Shown here one piece after another: positions 10,964-21,519 of a DNA stretch of 64,000 bases. The notes under the pieces were generated by a model, which ran no database searches, was not told where the DNA came from, and saw only the letters and a program-made list of their open reading frames with translations. Each line of letters starts with the position of its first letter. Position 1 is the first letter of the stretch. The stretch is taken from assembly GCA_032719365.1 (NCBI GenBank), contig CM064873.1:3630501-3694500 (forward strand), written 5' to 3'. The position numbers were made by a program, and so were the translations under genes. The DNA is from Prinsepia uniflora. Lineage: Eukaryota > Streptophyta > Magnoliopsida > Rosales > Rosaceae.

Positions 10964-11282
10964 CGTACATACATATGCCCTTGGTAGAAGATGAAATTAT
11001 AGATATATATAGGCGGAGGCACAGTGGGGTTAGCGGGTCCTGTAGACCCCCACTAATTTTTACATATTTTAATATATATATATATATTATAATATATTTT
11101 AATTAATGAAATATTTATTAAAAATAAGGATTATTATATAATTTTAGTCAATTATATCTTTTGGATTCTCATTTAATTTGGAAATAGATTTTTAGGCTTC
11201 ATAATAGACACATATAAATATTATTATATATGATTTATAAAAATCTTAGAGATATTTCAATATAAAAAAATATATTTCGTAC
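10704..11282. other. Intergenic with TA runs, no gene seen
   Basis: No convincing coding sequence. It contains a (TA)n at about 10928-10961, the first unit of the TATGCCC minisatellite, and at 11010-11055 a G/C-rich inverted word (GGGGTTAGCGGGTCCTGTAGACCCC) typical of the edges of small hAT-like elements, but without a defined partner end. Confidence 0.4.
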
Positions 11283-11748
11283 TATAATTTTTTTTTCAAT
11301 TTTTAAAATTTCACGCATGTCTATTTTATTTTAAAATTTCAATCATAGTCTATTTTGAGTATGCAATAATTTCAAATTATAATTTTTTTTTTCAATTTTT
11401 AAAATTTCACGCGTCTATTTTATTTTAAAATTTCAATCATAGTCTATTTTGAGTATGCAATAATTTCAAACTGAGAATATATATAAAAAAAACTATATAT
11501 GATTGTAATAAATTAGTAACTGATACGATTTTTTATTTTATAATTTAGTTAATTTGGTATATGTTATGATGAGTTGAATTATATTTAATTTTTTTAAGTA
11601 TTTAGAAAAGATGAACTCTTAGTTATGACACTGTAATATATGTATATATATATATATATATATTATATTAGGTATATATGCCCTCGGTGGAAGATGAATT
11701 CATAGATACATATATATACTATATAACAAATATATAAATATATATTAC

Positions 11749-11785
<37 letters not shown>

Positions 11786-11885
11786 CTCGGTAGAGATACA
11801 TTTATAGATACATATATATATATATATATTCTATAAATATATATATATATATATTGCATACATATGCCCTTGGTAGATTAATGAT
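10960..11885. repeat. TA-linked minisatellite, four dispersed units
   Basis: The unit ACATATGCCCTYGGTAGAAGATG...TTATAGATACATATA appears near 10973, 11675, 11780 and 11862, each preceded by a (TA)n run and usually by TACGTACATA. The last two are about 80 bases apart. The first pair is split by about 700 bases containing the 95-bp tandem duplication. Confidence 0.7.
11283..11470. repeat. 95-bp tandem duplication, two units
   Basis: Units 11283-11377 and 11378-11470 both run TATAATTTTTTTT...CAATTTTTAAAATTTCACGC...AGTCTATTTTGAGTATGCAA. They differ mainly by a 3-base ATG gap and T-run length. Confidence 0.85.
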
Positions 11886-14373
11886 TTCAAATAATCATTG
11901 GGGCTTCTTCAAGACAACTTTGTTGCTGCCAGTGCCAGAGACCATGGATTTAACTATCCCGCCTGAACCTTGTTCTGTTTGTAGGCATCAACTTGTAGTC
12001 TAGCTAGGTTTATTATTTCCAGAGTGATGGGTGCTCGAATAGGAGTCTTACATAATGGACTTGTGTATCTCGCTCTCGTCTTCAGTGAGGTCTTTTTTTT
12101 TTTTTCAGGGTGAGTATGTCAATATGATCTTAATGAGGAGCGGAGCTTTGCACATGACTTTAATTGGGCTTGCCTCTTTGGAAGCATGCGTCCATCAAGG
12201 CAGTGTGGATATATTTGTGAATCCACCAGGCACGGGTTCAATCCATGTCGTTCCTAAATCTTGCATGATTGGTCGACAAGGTCAATGAAAAGGATCCTTG
12301 CTAGACTTATCTCTACTTCCCTCAATCTTCACTATAGAATATTTCATCCACACAAAAAAAAAAAAGTGATTAGACAAGTATACAATGAAACATATTCAAT
12401 CCAATCCATTCAAAATGATAAGAGTTACCATGAAACGCGTTTTCTTGTATGTCTAACCCCTATATTCCTCTTACCATTAATGAAATCTCATGTGCTTCTT
12501 CAGCTTGCAAACTGCATTTACTATTATAAGTTGCTCAATACAAATTAGTACTATCCGCGAAACGTGCTTAGCCCAAAAGAGCTTTCATTTTTGAGTGAAT
12601 AAAGGGTTTATACATCAAGAAAACATATTTATATCCAATCTCCAAAAATTGTGGAATTAAAAGAGGCAAATTTCTCTCATATCTAACCGCTGCAATTCTC
12701 AAAGATTTGAATCATCCACTCCTACTTTTAATAATGGAGGTTTAGAGTTATCCAATTTAATGCATGTTACCCACTAAACCAGCCTCCAATGTCAGTTGAT
12801 GCCATGGATTTATTCATCGACGTCAACACCAATGTTGGAACCCGTTGCCAATTAACATATGCATGTCAACCTTAATTACGCTTGGAAATCTAGAATCAGT
12901 TTCTAATTAAGGTCACTGACAGCTGCAAGAACCCCTCCTCCACCACGCCTGCAAAACAATACCCGCCAGACTGCTTCCTCCTCGGCCTTTAAACTCGATC
13001 GACTTCCTTACCAAGGTAACTTTGCCGGGAAAATAGTTGCCAAAATATTCATGAACTTTACAATAATTTTAGATACCATACATGAAATGTATTATTTGTA
13101 GCATATATTCTTGAATTATGTCTAAATGTACAAGGACAATCATTATGTTATATATATCCCTATATCCGCACACACATATATATATATATATATATACGTA
13201 CATATATATGACAAAGTGAGGAGTATATGTAGCCCTAGACTAAAGATTTTTTAGGAAAAACTAATTGTATTTATACCTGGTAACTAATAAGTCATATTAG
13301 AACAAGCGTATAGGAGTACAAGGAGTTCAAGATTCAGGAAGCCTAGGAGGAGAATAAACGAGTGGTTTCTGCATAAATATTTTAATCAAAGGTGTGAAAT
13401 TAAAACCCTTGTTGTCGCTTAAATACTAGCATGTGTGAAAAAAATCTCTTGTGTTGAAGCTAAATTCGTCATTTGAACTCAAAAGACTCAAGGATCCCTG
13501 CAAACAAGCAAACAGTAAGCTATAGTTCGGGGGTGTTCGACCAAGAACGCTCCAATGCTTAAGTCAGCTTCGAAAGAAAAATCTCAAAAACTTAAGTAGC
13601 GTTGAACAGAATTCCCTGTAAAGTGAAATGAGTTCCGATATTTATAGAAAAATCTTGGCAGTCTCGGAGCGTTCTGATTGATTAGTTGAATTTGTAATTA
13701 ATAAATAATATATTTATAATAAAGTAAATTATTTAATAATTATAATAATGGCTCATTATAATAATAGTGATAATTATTGTGATTTAATATCAATATTTAA
13801 TTGTCCGTTATTAAGAATAATAACAATTAACTCTCGGGAAGAATATTAATATTACGGAGACTTTTAACCCGATTAAATAACGTATTTAATTAGTAAATAT
13901 ATTATTTAATGTGTGGGTGTCTACAAGTCATTTGTATTATTATTAGGGGCAATTTGGTCATTTCAGGAATTATGGGTCACGTGGCAGTTTCACAATTTTC
14001 CGTTATTTTTGGGTTTCACACCTTGTTTATTTGGAAATAAATCAGATTAATTAGGATAAAAAATTTAATATTTTTTTCTAAGACTCTTCAGTATTTTGGA
14101 TTATGCTTAATTTTTTTCATTCTTTCTTGTTTTAGGAAAATTATCAAATTGGGATAGAATTCTTAATATTTTTTTTAGTTATGACTCTAGTATTTTAGAT
14201 TATACTAAATTCTTTTTTTATTAATTAAATATATGAAAATTATTTTCTTTTTTCATCTTAAAAATCCAGGCTGTGATATAGTACAGCATAGCCCCTATAT
14301 ACAATCCTCCGCCCTTGTATATAGATTGGGCTACCGATAGTTTTATATACAACCATCATATATCAAATCAATC
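11886..14373. other. Intergenic, no gene seen
   Basis: I find no supported gene. There is a T-run near 12091, an A-run near 12354, a TA run near 13177-13195, and very AT-rich DNA from 13690 to 14260. The ~280 bases before 14374 would be the promoter side of the P450 pseudogene; I cannot name a specific element there. Confidence 0.5.
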
Positions 14374-14833
14374 ATGGTAGCCAATATGAGCTTATTTGTC
14401 ATATTCTTCTTGCTAATGATCTTCATACATTTATTAATCAAGCTTTATTGGCAGTTTGGCACCAAAGCACGATTAACAACAACTTGTTCATCAAGCGAAA
14501 GAAACATCTTCCTCTTCCTCCCACTCCTAAAACCCTAATCTGTTGGCCTATCGTCGGCAACCTCCCCCAACAGCTCACGAACAAGCCCTCGTTCCGATGG
14601 ATACACAAGCTCATGGATGAAATGAACACGGAAATTGCATGCTTCCGATTTGGAAGCTCCCACGTCATCCTAGTCACGTGCCCGAAACTCAGCTGCGAAA
14701 TGTTGAAGAAACAAGAAGCAACTTTCTCGTCACGGCCCCTTAGCATTTCCACCCTCCTCCTCTCCAGAGGGTACTTAACTACGGTTATGGTGCCCTTCGG
14801 GGAACAGTGGAGGAAAATGAGGAAAGTCATGAT

Positions 14834-16105
14834 CAGAGCCGGTCCAAATATTTAGAGGCCTAGGACAAAAATAAAAAATGTGCCTTTAATTTGTATACTT
14901 AATTATTAAAAATGTAAATTTTATAAATTGATTATATTATATTTATATTAAGAGACATCGTTAAAAAATTTATTACGGGAAAACTCATTGGGACAAAAAG
15001 GAAAAATGAGTATCTCATATTCAAAACATTACATTTATTATTTTTTATAAACAAATCTTATACTTTTTTAGTGAAACTAGTAAGCAATTTGCAATTCTAT
15101 ACAAATTTCTGTAACGCCCCGAAAATCCAAAGAATGTAAAATATTAAAATAATATGAAAAATGACGTTTTTACCCTTGGAGGGAGGTGGCTAAAAGTTGA
15201 CTTTTTATTTGGAATATTTTTTGTACATTTTTCAAGGACTATTGTGTAGGTCTCGGGACGCTGAAATTGTCAGACGGGATCAGGATCTTTCACGATTATC
15301 GAGGGATAATCGGGATGTGTCTTGTCACTTCTATATTCAATACAAGAATGTAATTAAAGATTATTAAACTAAGAACATTTGTAGCAGTAACCTTATCAGT
15401 TTAAGTGAGTTCCTTAAAATCCTCCTAGCATGTAAAAAAATGCAATTAAGGATTCAAAGGCACACATAAAAAAAAAACTAAAGAGACACAATTTATAATT
15501 TTTAACAAAAAGGAAGAACTGACTTGCCATTTGTAATGTTAACTTCGTGACTTAGACCCATAACATTGGTCCTTTGATTATATGAAGGAGTCTTCCTGTC
15601 GTCAATAATTACAGCATCCATAAGGGAAAGTTGTCAAATGGAAGTGTTCAATCAGGGAAATTGTAATAGGAATTTTATTAAATTAAATTACTACTTTTTG
15701 AAGTTTGTAACTTAGGAATATCTCGACTAGGACTTTCAGAAGAGGAGATGAAAATGTCTGGATGTCTTCGACTGGATAACCCAATTTTTGAGAACTTGAT
15801 ATTAGGGTTTTACAGTTTGAATGAGATGCAAGAAATTAAAATTTTAGAACAATTGAGAATTTGAGATTGATATTTAATCTTAGAACATTGAATTTGAATA
15901 TTGAATTAGAATATAGAAACCATGTGCCTTCTTCTTGGAACTTTGAAGAGACTCTTCTTTCGTTCCCCGCTCACTCGTATCTTCCGTTTAAATTATCATT
16001 CATCGTCCAATTGTTTTTAAACTTAAAAAAAATAAAAATTGGGCTCTCCAACATCTTTGGGCCTGGGGCTTATGCCCCTTTTGCCCTACCTATTGGTCGG
16101 CCCTG
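14834..16105. mobile_element. Non-autonomous hAT-type DNA transposon in the P450 exon
   Basis: The left end reads CAGAGCCGGTCCAA and the reverse complement of the right end reads CAGGGCCGACCAAT, the CAGGG-like ends typical of hAT elements. The flanks GTCATGAT (14826-14833) and GTCATGAC (16106-16113) form an 8-bp target duplication with one mismatch. P450 reading resumes exactly after the right copy (VM|TTKIFSP). Length 1,272 bp. No transposase is visible. It contains a shortened LTR at 15110-15327. Confidence 0.9.
15110..15327 (+). mobile_element. 218-bp internally deleted copy of the long LTR family
   Basis: It starts TGTAACGCCCCGAAAATCC, keeps ATGACGTTTTTACCCTTGG and TTGACTTTTT, then jumps to the family's 3' end: GTCAGACGGGATCAGGATC, the GATTATCGAGGGATAATC hairpin and TGTCTTGTCA. 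The 5' end is closest to LTR-G (38996-42029). About 2.7 kb of middle is missing. Flanks TTTCT and CTTCT suggest a decayed 5-bp duplication, with the first T shared or lost. Confidence 0.8.
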
Positions 16106-16226
16106 GTCATGACTACCAAAATTTTTTCTCCGATAAGACATATGTGGCTTGCTGATAAAAGGGTTGAAGAGGCTGATCATCTTGTTCGGTATGCAGTACC
16201 AGTAAATGTGGTGGCATTGTGAATTT

Positions 16227-16547
16227 TGTAAGAAATTGAGGTTTCAACCCAAAACCAATTGGCAATGGGGGTTGTACTTTTCCGATGTGGGACATTTTCC
16301 TCACATCTCAACACGCCCTCTCACTTGTGGCGGATTTTCCAGCCTATCACGTGACGATTTGAATGGGTACGTGTGACACGTGTGACGGTTAAGCTTTCAC
16401 ATGAGATAACCTCGTTATGATACCATGTAAGAAGTTGAGGTTCCACTCCAAAACCAATTGGCAATGGGAGGAGTAGTCCAAGATCTTATAAGACACAAAT
16501 TGTAATTGTGCTTTTCCGATATGGGACATTTCCCTCACATCTTAACA
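16227..16547 (-). mobile_element. TRIM-like mini LTR retrotransposon in the P450 exon
   Basis: Terminal direct repeats 16227-16313 (87 bp, internally deleted) and 16426-16547 (122 bp) both run TGTAAGAA.TTGAGGTT ... CACATCTYAACA. A perfect 5-bp duplication AATTT flanks it (16222-16226, 16548-16552). TGATACCA directly before the second repeat is a minus-strand TGGTATCA primer-binding site for initiator Met-tRNA, so the element points left. The internal part is only about 112 bp with no coding capacity. Confidence 0.88.
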
Positions 16548-17143
16548 AATTTGAGAGTTGCTACGCAACATTATTGTGCAAATGTCATAAAAAAATTGGT
16601 TTTCAGTAAGAGGTACTTAGGGCGTGATGATTTGGAGGATCAAAAATACTTAGATGCGTTATTCGCATTGCTCAAGTATACCTTCTCTTTTTCCGCGTCA
16701 GATTATTTGCCATGTTTGAGAGTGCTTGACTTGGATAGCCAAGAGAAGAAAGTCAAGGAAGCCATGGAGATTACAATGAAACACCAAGTCCCTTTGATTG
16801 AAGATCTTGAAAACAGAGAGGATCGATCAAATTGCAAGTAAAGTTCTCTTAACTCAACCTTACACTAAACACACACTAGCTGGAATTGTTTGTGAATAGA
16901 GACTAGCTCGTGACTAGATTAGGTTCTTGATTGTTTATATGCATGTTTTAGAAATGGACGGATGAAGATGATGATGATTTACAGTGAGATGTTATCACTA
17001 CACACTGATGCACTCTACCTGTTCGATGAAATGTTCATCATTGGTTTACAGAGCAAAATTGCACTCTCACTGTTGTTCTGATTCTTCCGTACTGTTTCAT
17101 TGAATGAAATCGGGTATATGAGTCTCATACATGCACCTACACG

Positions 17144-17146
<3 letters not shown>

Positions 17147-17194
<48 letters not shown>
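17147..17194. repeat. (CA)n microsatellite, 48 bp
   Basis: A pure CA repeat inside extra DNA that separates two parts of P450 exon 1. Confidence 0.97.
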
Positions 17195-17197
<3 letters not shown>

Positions 17198-17814
17198 ACA
17201 CCCTATTTGCATAATCCAATACATGACTGCCACATAGATCGACAGTTCAAGTTTTTTCTTAGAGCACAAGCAAACTCTATCTCACTCTCAAATTTGTTAG
17301 AATCTTTACTTTTCAGCTCAGCACTCACACTTTCCTACCCGTATTAAACTTAGGATGCCTAGCTGTCAAGTGACTACTCTGTGGACAGCTTAGTCATCAA
17401 CAGAAGAAAGGGTTTATGAGCATGAGAAAGCTGGAGGCCGTGGAAACAAGGGAACCAATGGACTTGCTTGACATTCTTATCTCGCTCAAGGTGCCAATGG
17501 GGAGCCGTTGTTGTCACTTGAAGAAATCAATGCTCAAATAAATGTAAGTTTCTCTTTCCCTACCTCCAAAGATATTATCGAGCTTTCCTAAATCGTACTT
17601 ACGTTATTAATTGAACATGAGGTTGCCTCTAGAGGAGCTAAAGGGGTATAAAAATGAAATAATCAGTTTATAAAAATTTACAATTTTAATAATTAAGTGT
17701 GCGTGAATTAAGGGCACACTTTATATTTTTTGCATTAAGCCTTCACATATTTAGACCCGCCTTAAGATCTATAACCTTCCAATTATTTACCCATTATATA
17801 TATACCATTAACCA

Positions 17815-18205
17815 ATAATATTAATTAGTGTGGTCCATAATTAAAGTTATTAATATATAGCTAGATTTCGCATGACAACACGCATTTGTGCACGTGTAAA
17901 TGCTATGCTTTAGAGCAGGGATAATTTATTGAAATAAATTCTAAATCAATACTATTAGTGTGTTCCAAATTTATTAATCTATATCGCTAGATTTCAATGA
18001 CAACACTCATTTGTGCACGTGTAAATGCTATACTTTAAAGCGGGATAATTTATCTAAATAAATTCTAAATCACTACTATTAATTAGTGTGGTCCATAATT
18101 AAAGTTATTAATTTATAGCTAAATTACACATGATAACACGCATTTGTGCACGCATAAATGCTTTGCTTTAGGGCAGGGTAATTTATAAAAATAAATTCAA
18201 CTAAA
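17815..18205. repeat. Three tandem units of about 130 bp in the P450 intron
   Basis: The anchor TGAYAACACNCATTTGTGCACG occurs near 17873, 17999 and 18130, each followed by TAAATGCT.TRCTTTA..GC.GG.TAATTTAT. The first two contain CACGTG. Diverged, so old. Confidence 0.8.
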
Positions 18206-18415
18206 TTGAAAATAATTTAATATAGAAATAAATTAAGATGAGATTTTTTTTTGTTAAGTGGTTCTAGTTCAATTGGTTATAACTAGTATTGACCTATAGA
18301 TAATTGATCTTAAATTCTAACTTGAATGACATATTGTATATATAATTTCTAAAAATTCTCCTCTCTTCCCTAATAAAAAAAAAGTGAGTTGTTTTTTTTC
18401 CGAAGGAATGAAAAG

Positions 18416-18499
18416 TGGGATTCAACCCACCCTAAATTTATACGAAAAAAATTAGGTTGGGATTCAACCCACCCTAAATTTATACGAAAAAAATTAGGT
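18416..18499. repeat. 42-bp perfect tandem duplication
   Basis: Units 18416-18457 and 18458-18499 each read TGGGATTCAACCCACCCTAA through ATTAGGT/ATTAGGTA, with identical bodies. In the P450 intron. Confidence 0.93.
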
Positions 18500-19493
18500 A
18501 TACCTACTGTCACCTATCCGGTCCAGACGTGCCCACCTATACTATATACCTTTCTTATTAATGTTTTGTTTTAGGTTTCAAATGTTTGAGTTCTATATAT
18601 ATATAACTCTCTCTATATATATATATACATATAATACAAATGATTTGGCACATTCAAATATGAAAAGTACTATAAAACCTAAAGATCTTTGATAAAGAAA
18701 GCTGATTTTTGAAAAACATGTTCACCGAGAAAAATCGGCTTTAGCTTTAGGTTAATCCAAATATATTTATCCTCTTGATCTGTTTGGTTGTTTAATTGGT
18801 TTATATAAAAGGAAAATTGACGATTTTTATTGTTATATACGTGTATACACACATGTGTACATGCATGCAGGAGATGATAAGGGGAGCGGTGGACAATATA
18901 TCCATCAAATGCTGCAGAATGGGCAATTGCAGAGATGATAAACTAACCTGAGTTGTTACAGAAAGCAACACAAGAACTTGATGCCGTGGTTGGCAAGGAA
19001 AGACTTGTCCAAGGGTCATATTTTTCACTCCTTAATTACGTCAAGGTATGCGCAACGTTTCGACTCCACCCGGTGGCACCCTTTAACATCCCCACGTGTC
19101 CACCGCTAATACGATTGTTGGAAACTACTTCATCCCCATGTGTTGCTTATCCGAGTAGGGCTCGGCCGAGACCCTAAGGTTTGGGACCAGCCTCTCAAGT
19201 CTAATCCCGGGCACCATCTCAAGGAAGATGGATCTGCGATGGTGCTCAATGAATCGAAGTTACGATTCATGTCGTTCGGTACCGGGATACGTGGCTGTGT
19301 GGCGGTCATACTTGGCAGTGCCATGACTATTATGTCGTTTGCTAGGCTTCTTCATGGGTTTACTTGGGAGGTGTTGTTGACAGAAAAGAATGAATGATTG
19401 TGATCGTGCCTTGCGTCATCTGCATTACGGTCTTCATCATGGGATCATAAATTGCTTGTGATATGATTGTGACAAATGTCATAGTCACCTTGA

Positions 19494-19696
19494 TTGTAGG
19501 AATCCGTTAGAATCGAGCTGGTATAACAGATCTTATTAGTGTGCGAGTTAGTTAACTTAGGCTCTAAGTAATTGCTCTATCTACCACATAAGCAACAATG
19601 GTTAGACTTTGTTTGTACCAAAAGATCAATATACAGACCTTTTTCTCTCAAGTTTTCCCTCTCTCTCTCCCTTCAATTCTATCATCATCCTTAGCA
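19494..19696 (+). mobile_element. Ty1-copia 5' LTR (left edge uncertain)
   Basis: The sequence ends CATCATCCTTAGCA, directly followed by the primer site TGGTATCAGAGCC at 19697. The T/C-rich stretch before it (CTCTCAAGTTTTCCCTCTCTC) is typical of copia R/U5. The left edge could be TGTAGGAATCC near 19494; I see no target duplication. Confidence 0.6.
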
Positions 19697-19713
19697 TGGT
19701 ATCAGAGCCGTGA
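19697..19713 (+). promoter_or_regulatory. Primer-binding site of the copia element (initiator Met-tRNA)
   Basis: TGGTATCAGAGCCGTGA, complementary to the 3' end of tRNA-iMet, immediately after the LTR. Confidence 0.9.
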
Positions 19714-19979
19714 AAGGCCTGGACCTGTTTTTTCACCACAATTCTGCTGCTGTTTTTTTGTTCTTTGTTTTCTCCCTTTATGTTGATTGTTGTATGATTC
19801 AAGCTCAGAATTCAAGAAGCTCAGAAGAAGCTCAAGAAATTAAATTAGCTCAAGAAATTAAATTAGCTCAAGAAGCTGGAAAGATTTCAGAAAGAAAAGC
19901 AAGAAGGTCAAAAGTGCAAATAAGCTTGTTTAGTGTTTGTTAAAAGACCTCAATGAAAAAAAATTTAGAAATATAGAAA

Positions 19980-21400
19980 TGATGAATGTCTCACAATTGC
20001 TGATTCTGCAATCTCCTATTGCTAATCTTACTACCACTGTGGGGAATTTTGTTCAAGTGAAACTTGATGATCTTAACTACATGACATGGAATTTCCAAAT
20101 GGAGTTGCTGCTCAGTGTACACAGCTTGATAGGTTTTGTTGATGGATCAAATCCTTGCCATAGGTCAACTGATGAAGTCACTGGTCAAAATGCTCAAGTG
20201 TGGAGGCTACACGACAGAGCTTTTATGCAACTGATCACTGCTACCTTGTCTACTTCAGCCATGTTTTGTGTTCTTGGTTGCAAGAACTCTCAATAAATGT
20301 GGACAAATCTCAAAGACAGGTTTGCATCAATCACTAAAGCCTCAATTTTTCAAATGAAAACTGATTTTCAAAGTATAAATAAAGGATCAGACACTATGCT
20401 CTAGTACTTGCAGAGAATTAAAGATTCTAGGACATGTTAGAATCCTGTGGAGCTCATTCTGAAAACGATGATGTTGTTATTCGTGCTTTGAAAGGTCTTC
20501 CTTCAGAATACAATACCTTTAGGTGTGTGATTCAAGGAAGAGAAAGTACAATTCCCCTTAAAGAGTTTAGGGCACAACTTCTTGCTGAAGAAACCATTAT
20601 AGAACAAGCAAATGAGCAGACCCATTTTCTGTCTGCCTTAGCTGTAACCAGCAACTTAGTCCCTTCCTTCCAGAATTCCACCTATGAAGTAGGTTCATCA
20701 AGTTCATCATGAGGTTCATCTTCTGCACCTCCCTCTGGTTTCTCTCAATCATGAGTAATTTCTCAATCAAATTCTAATAATGATCAGAATATAGGAAACT
20801 ACAGTGATCAGCAAATGGGGAATTTCCAATAGTTTAGTAACAACTTCTAGTAATATGGTTATGATAGATGATACAATGCACCCTCTTACAATAACACCTG
20901 GAGAGGAAACAATAATGGTTTTAGAGACAAAAAACAGGTTCTATAATGACTATGGTGGTGGAAGGTATAATGGGCAAGGAAGAGGACAGTGTCCTCGACA
21001 GCAGCACTTTCAGAGGCCACAACAGGTATCAACTTGTCAAATCTGTGGAAAAGGGGGACACTCTATATCAGATTACTTTCACAGGCATCCTTCACAATCT
21101 ACTCACACCACTGAACCATATCAAATATGCTGGAAATATGCCCACAATGCTATGAACTGTTATCACAAAGAAAACTACTCATACCAGGGAGTTTTCCCTT
21201 CACCTGTCTTGAATACAAACTTACAGGCCATGGTGGCTTCAACACCACATGTTCAGTACTATTCTCATCCCAACTTACAGGTTATGACAACTTCAACCCC
21301 TTCAGTATTATCCTCACTTGTTACCAGTTTTCCCTCTTCTCAGTATTTTGCACTAAAACAAGTTCTACATCTGCCTCACATTTCACAAAACTTGCCTCTG
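19980..21400 (+). pseudogene. Ty1-copia gag (degenerate)
   Basis: Opens MMNVSQLL near 19980, with the UBN2-type gag signature LDDLNYMTWNFQMELLL (near 20061) and LKGLPSEYNTFRCVIQGRE (near 20490). The frame is broken after CKNSQ (stop at 20294-20296), again near 20402 and near 20710-20755. The zinc knuckle at about 21037 reads CQICGKGGHSISDY, with the last Cys replaced by Tyr. A Gln/Ser/Thr-rich linker toward protease follows. Clearly inactive. Confidence 0.85.
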
Positions 21401-21519
21401 TGAATAAATTCTGTAAAGACAACAAATTTTGTTTTATTCTTGATGATACCAGTTTTGTGATTCAGTACAGGAACATAGGAATGACACTATATAAGGGATT
21501 GAGTTGTGAATGGTTGTAC

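Larger units (their letters stand above)
14374..19399 (+). pseudogene. Cytochrome P450 pseudogene, CYP79 family
   Basis: CYP79 enzymes are ER-bound P450s that convert amino acids to oximes, the first step to cyanogenic glucosides and related compounds. Visible pieces: ATG at 14374 with a hydrophobic anchor; after a frameshift near 14450-14500, a Pro-rich hinge, WPIVGNLP and RWIHKLMDEMNTEIACFRFG; KRVEEADHLVRY after the hAT insertion; HYCANVIKKLVFSKRYLG after the TRIM; LLDILISL near 17460; donor GTAAGT near 17544; an intron to about 18870; then exon 2 with AEMIN, ATQELDAVVGKERLVQGS, FRLHPVAPFNIP and heme loop FGTGIRGCV (19275-19301). Exon 2 is broken by frameshifts and an in-frame stop, the K-helix ExxR has lost its Glu, and the PERF region reads NPGHHL. 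Exon 1 has a further ~560-bp insertion with a CA repeat (16840-17405). Clearly non-functional. Confidence 0.9.

Noticed and set aside
10837..11106. 89-codon ORF through the TA repeat
   Set aside because: Mostly translated TA microsatellite; no protein character.
12055..12548. Two ORFs of 77 and 95 codons
   Set aside because: No recognisable domain, no splice or promoter support, and A/T runs inside; not reported as genes.
17015..17269. 84-codon minus ORF
   Set aside because: Its core is the CA microsatellite read as alternating Cys-Val.
14374..19399. Functional CYP79 gene
   Set aside because: Several frameshifts, an in-frame stop, three insertions in exon 1 and loss of the ExxR glutamate.
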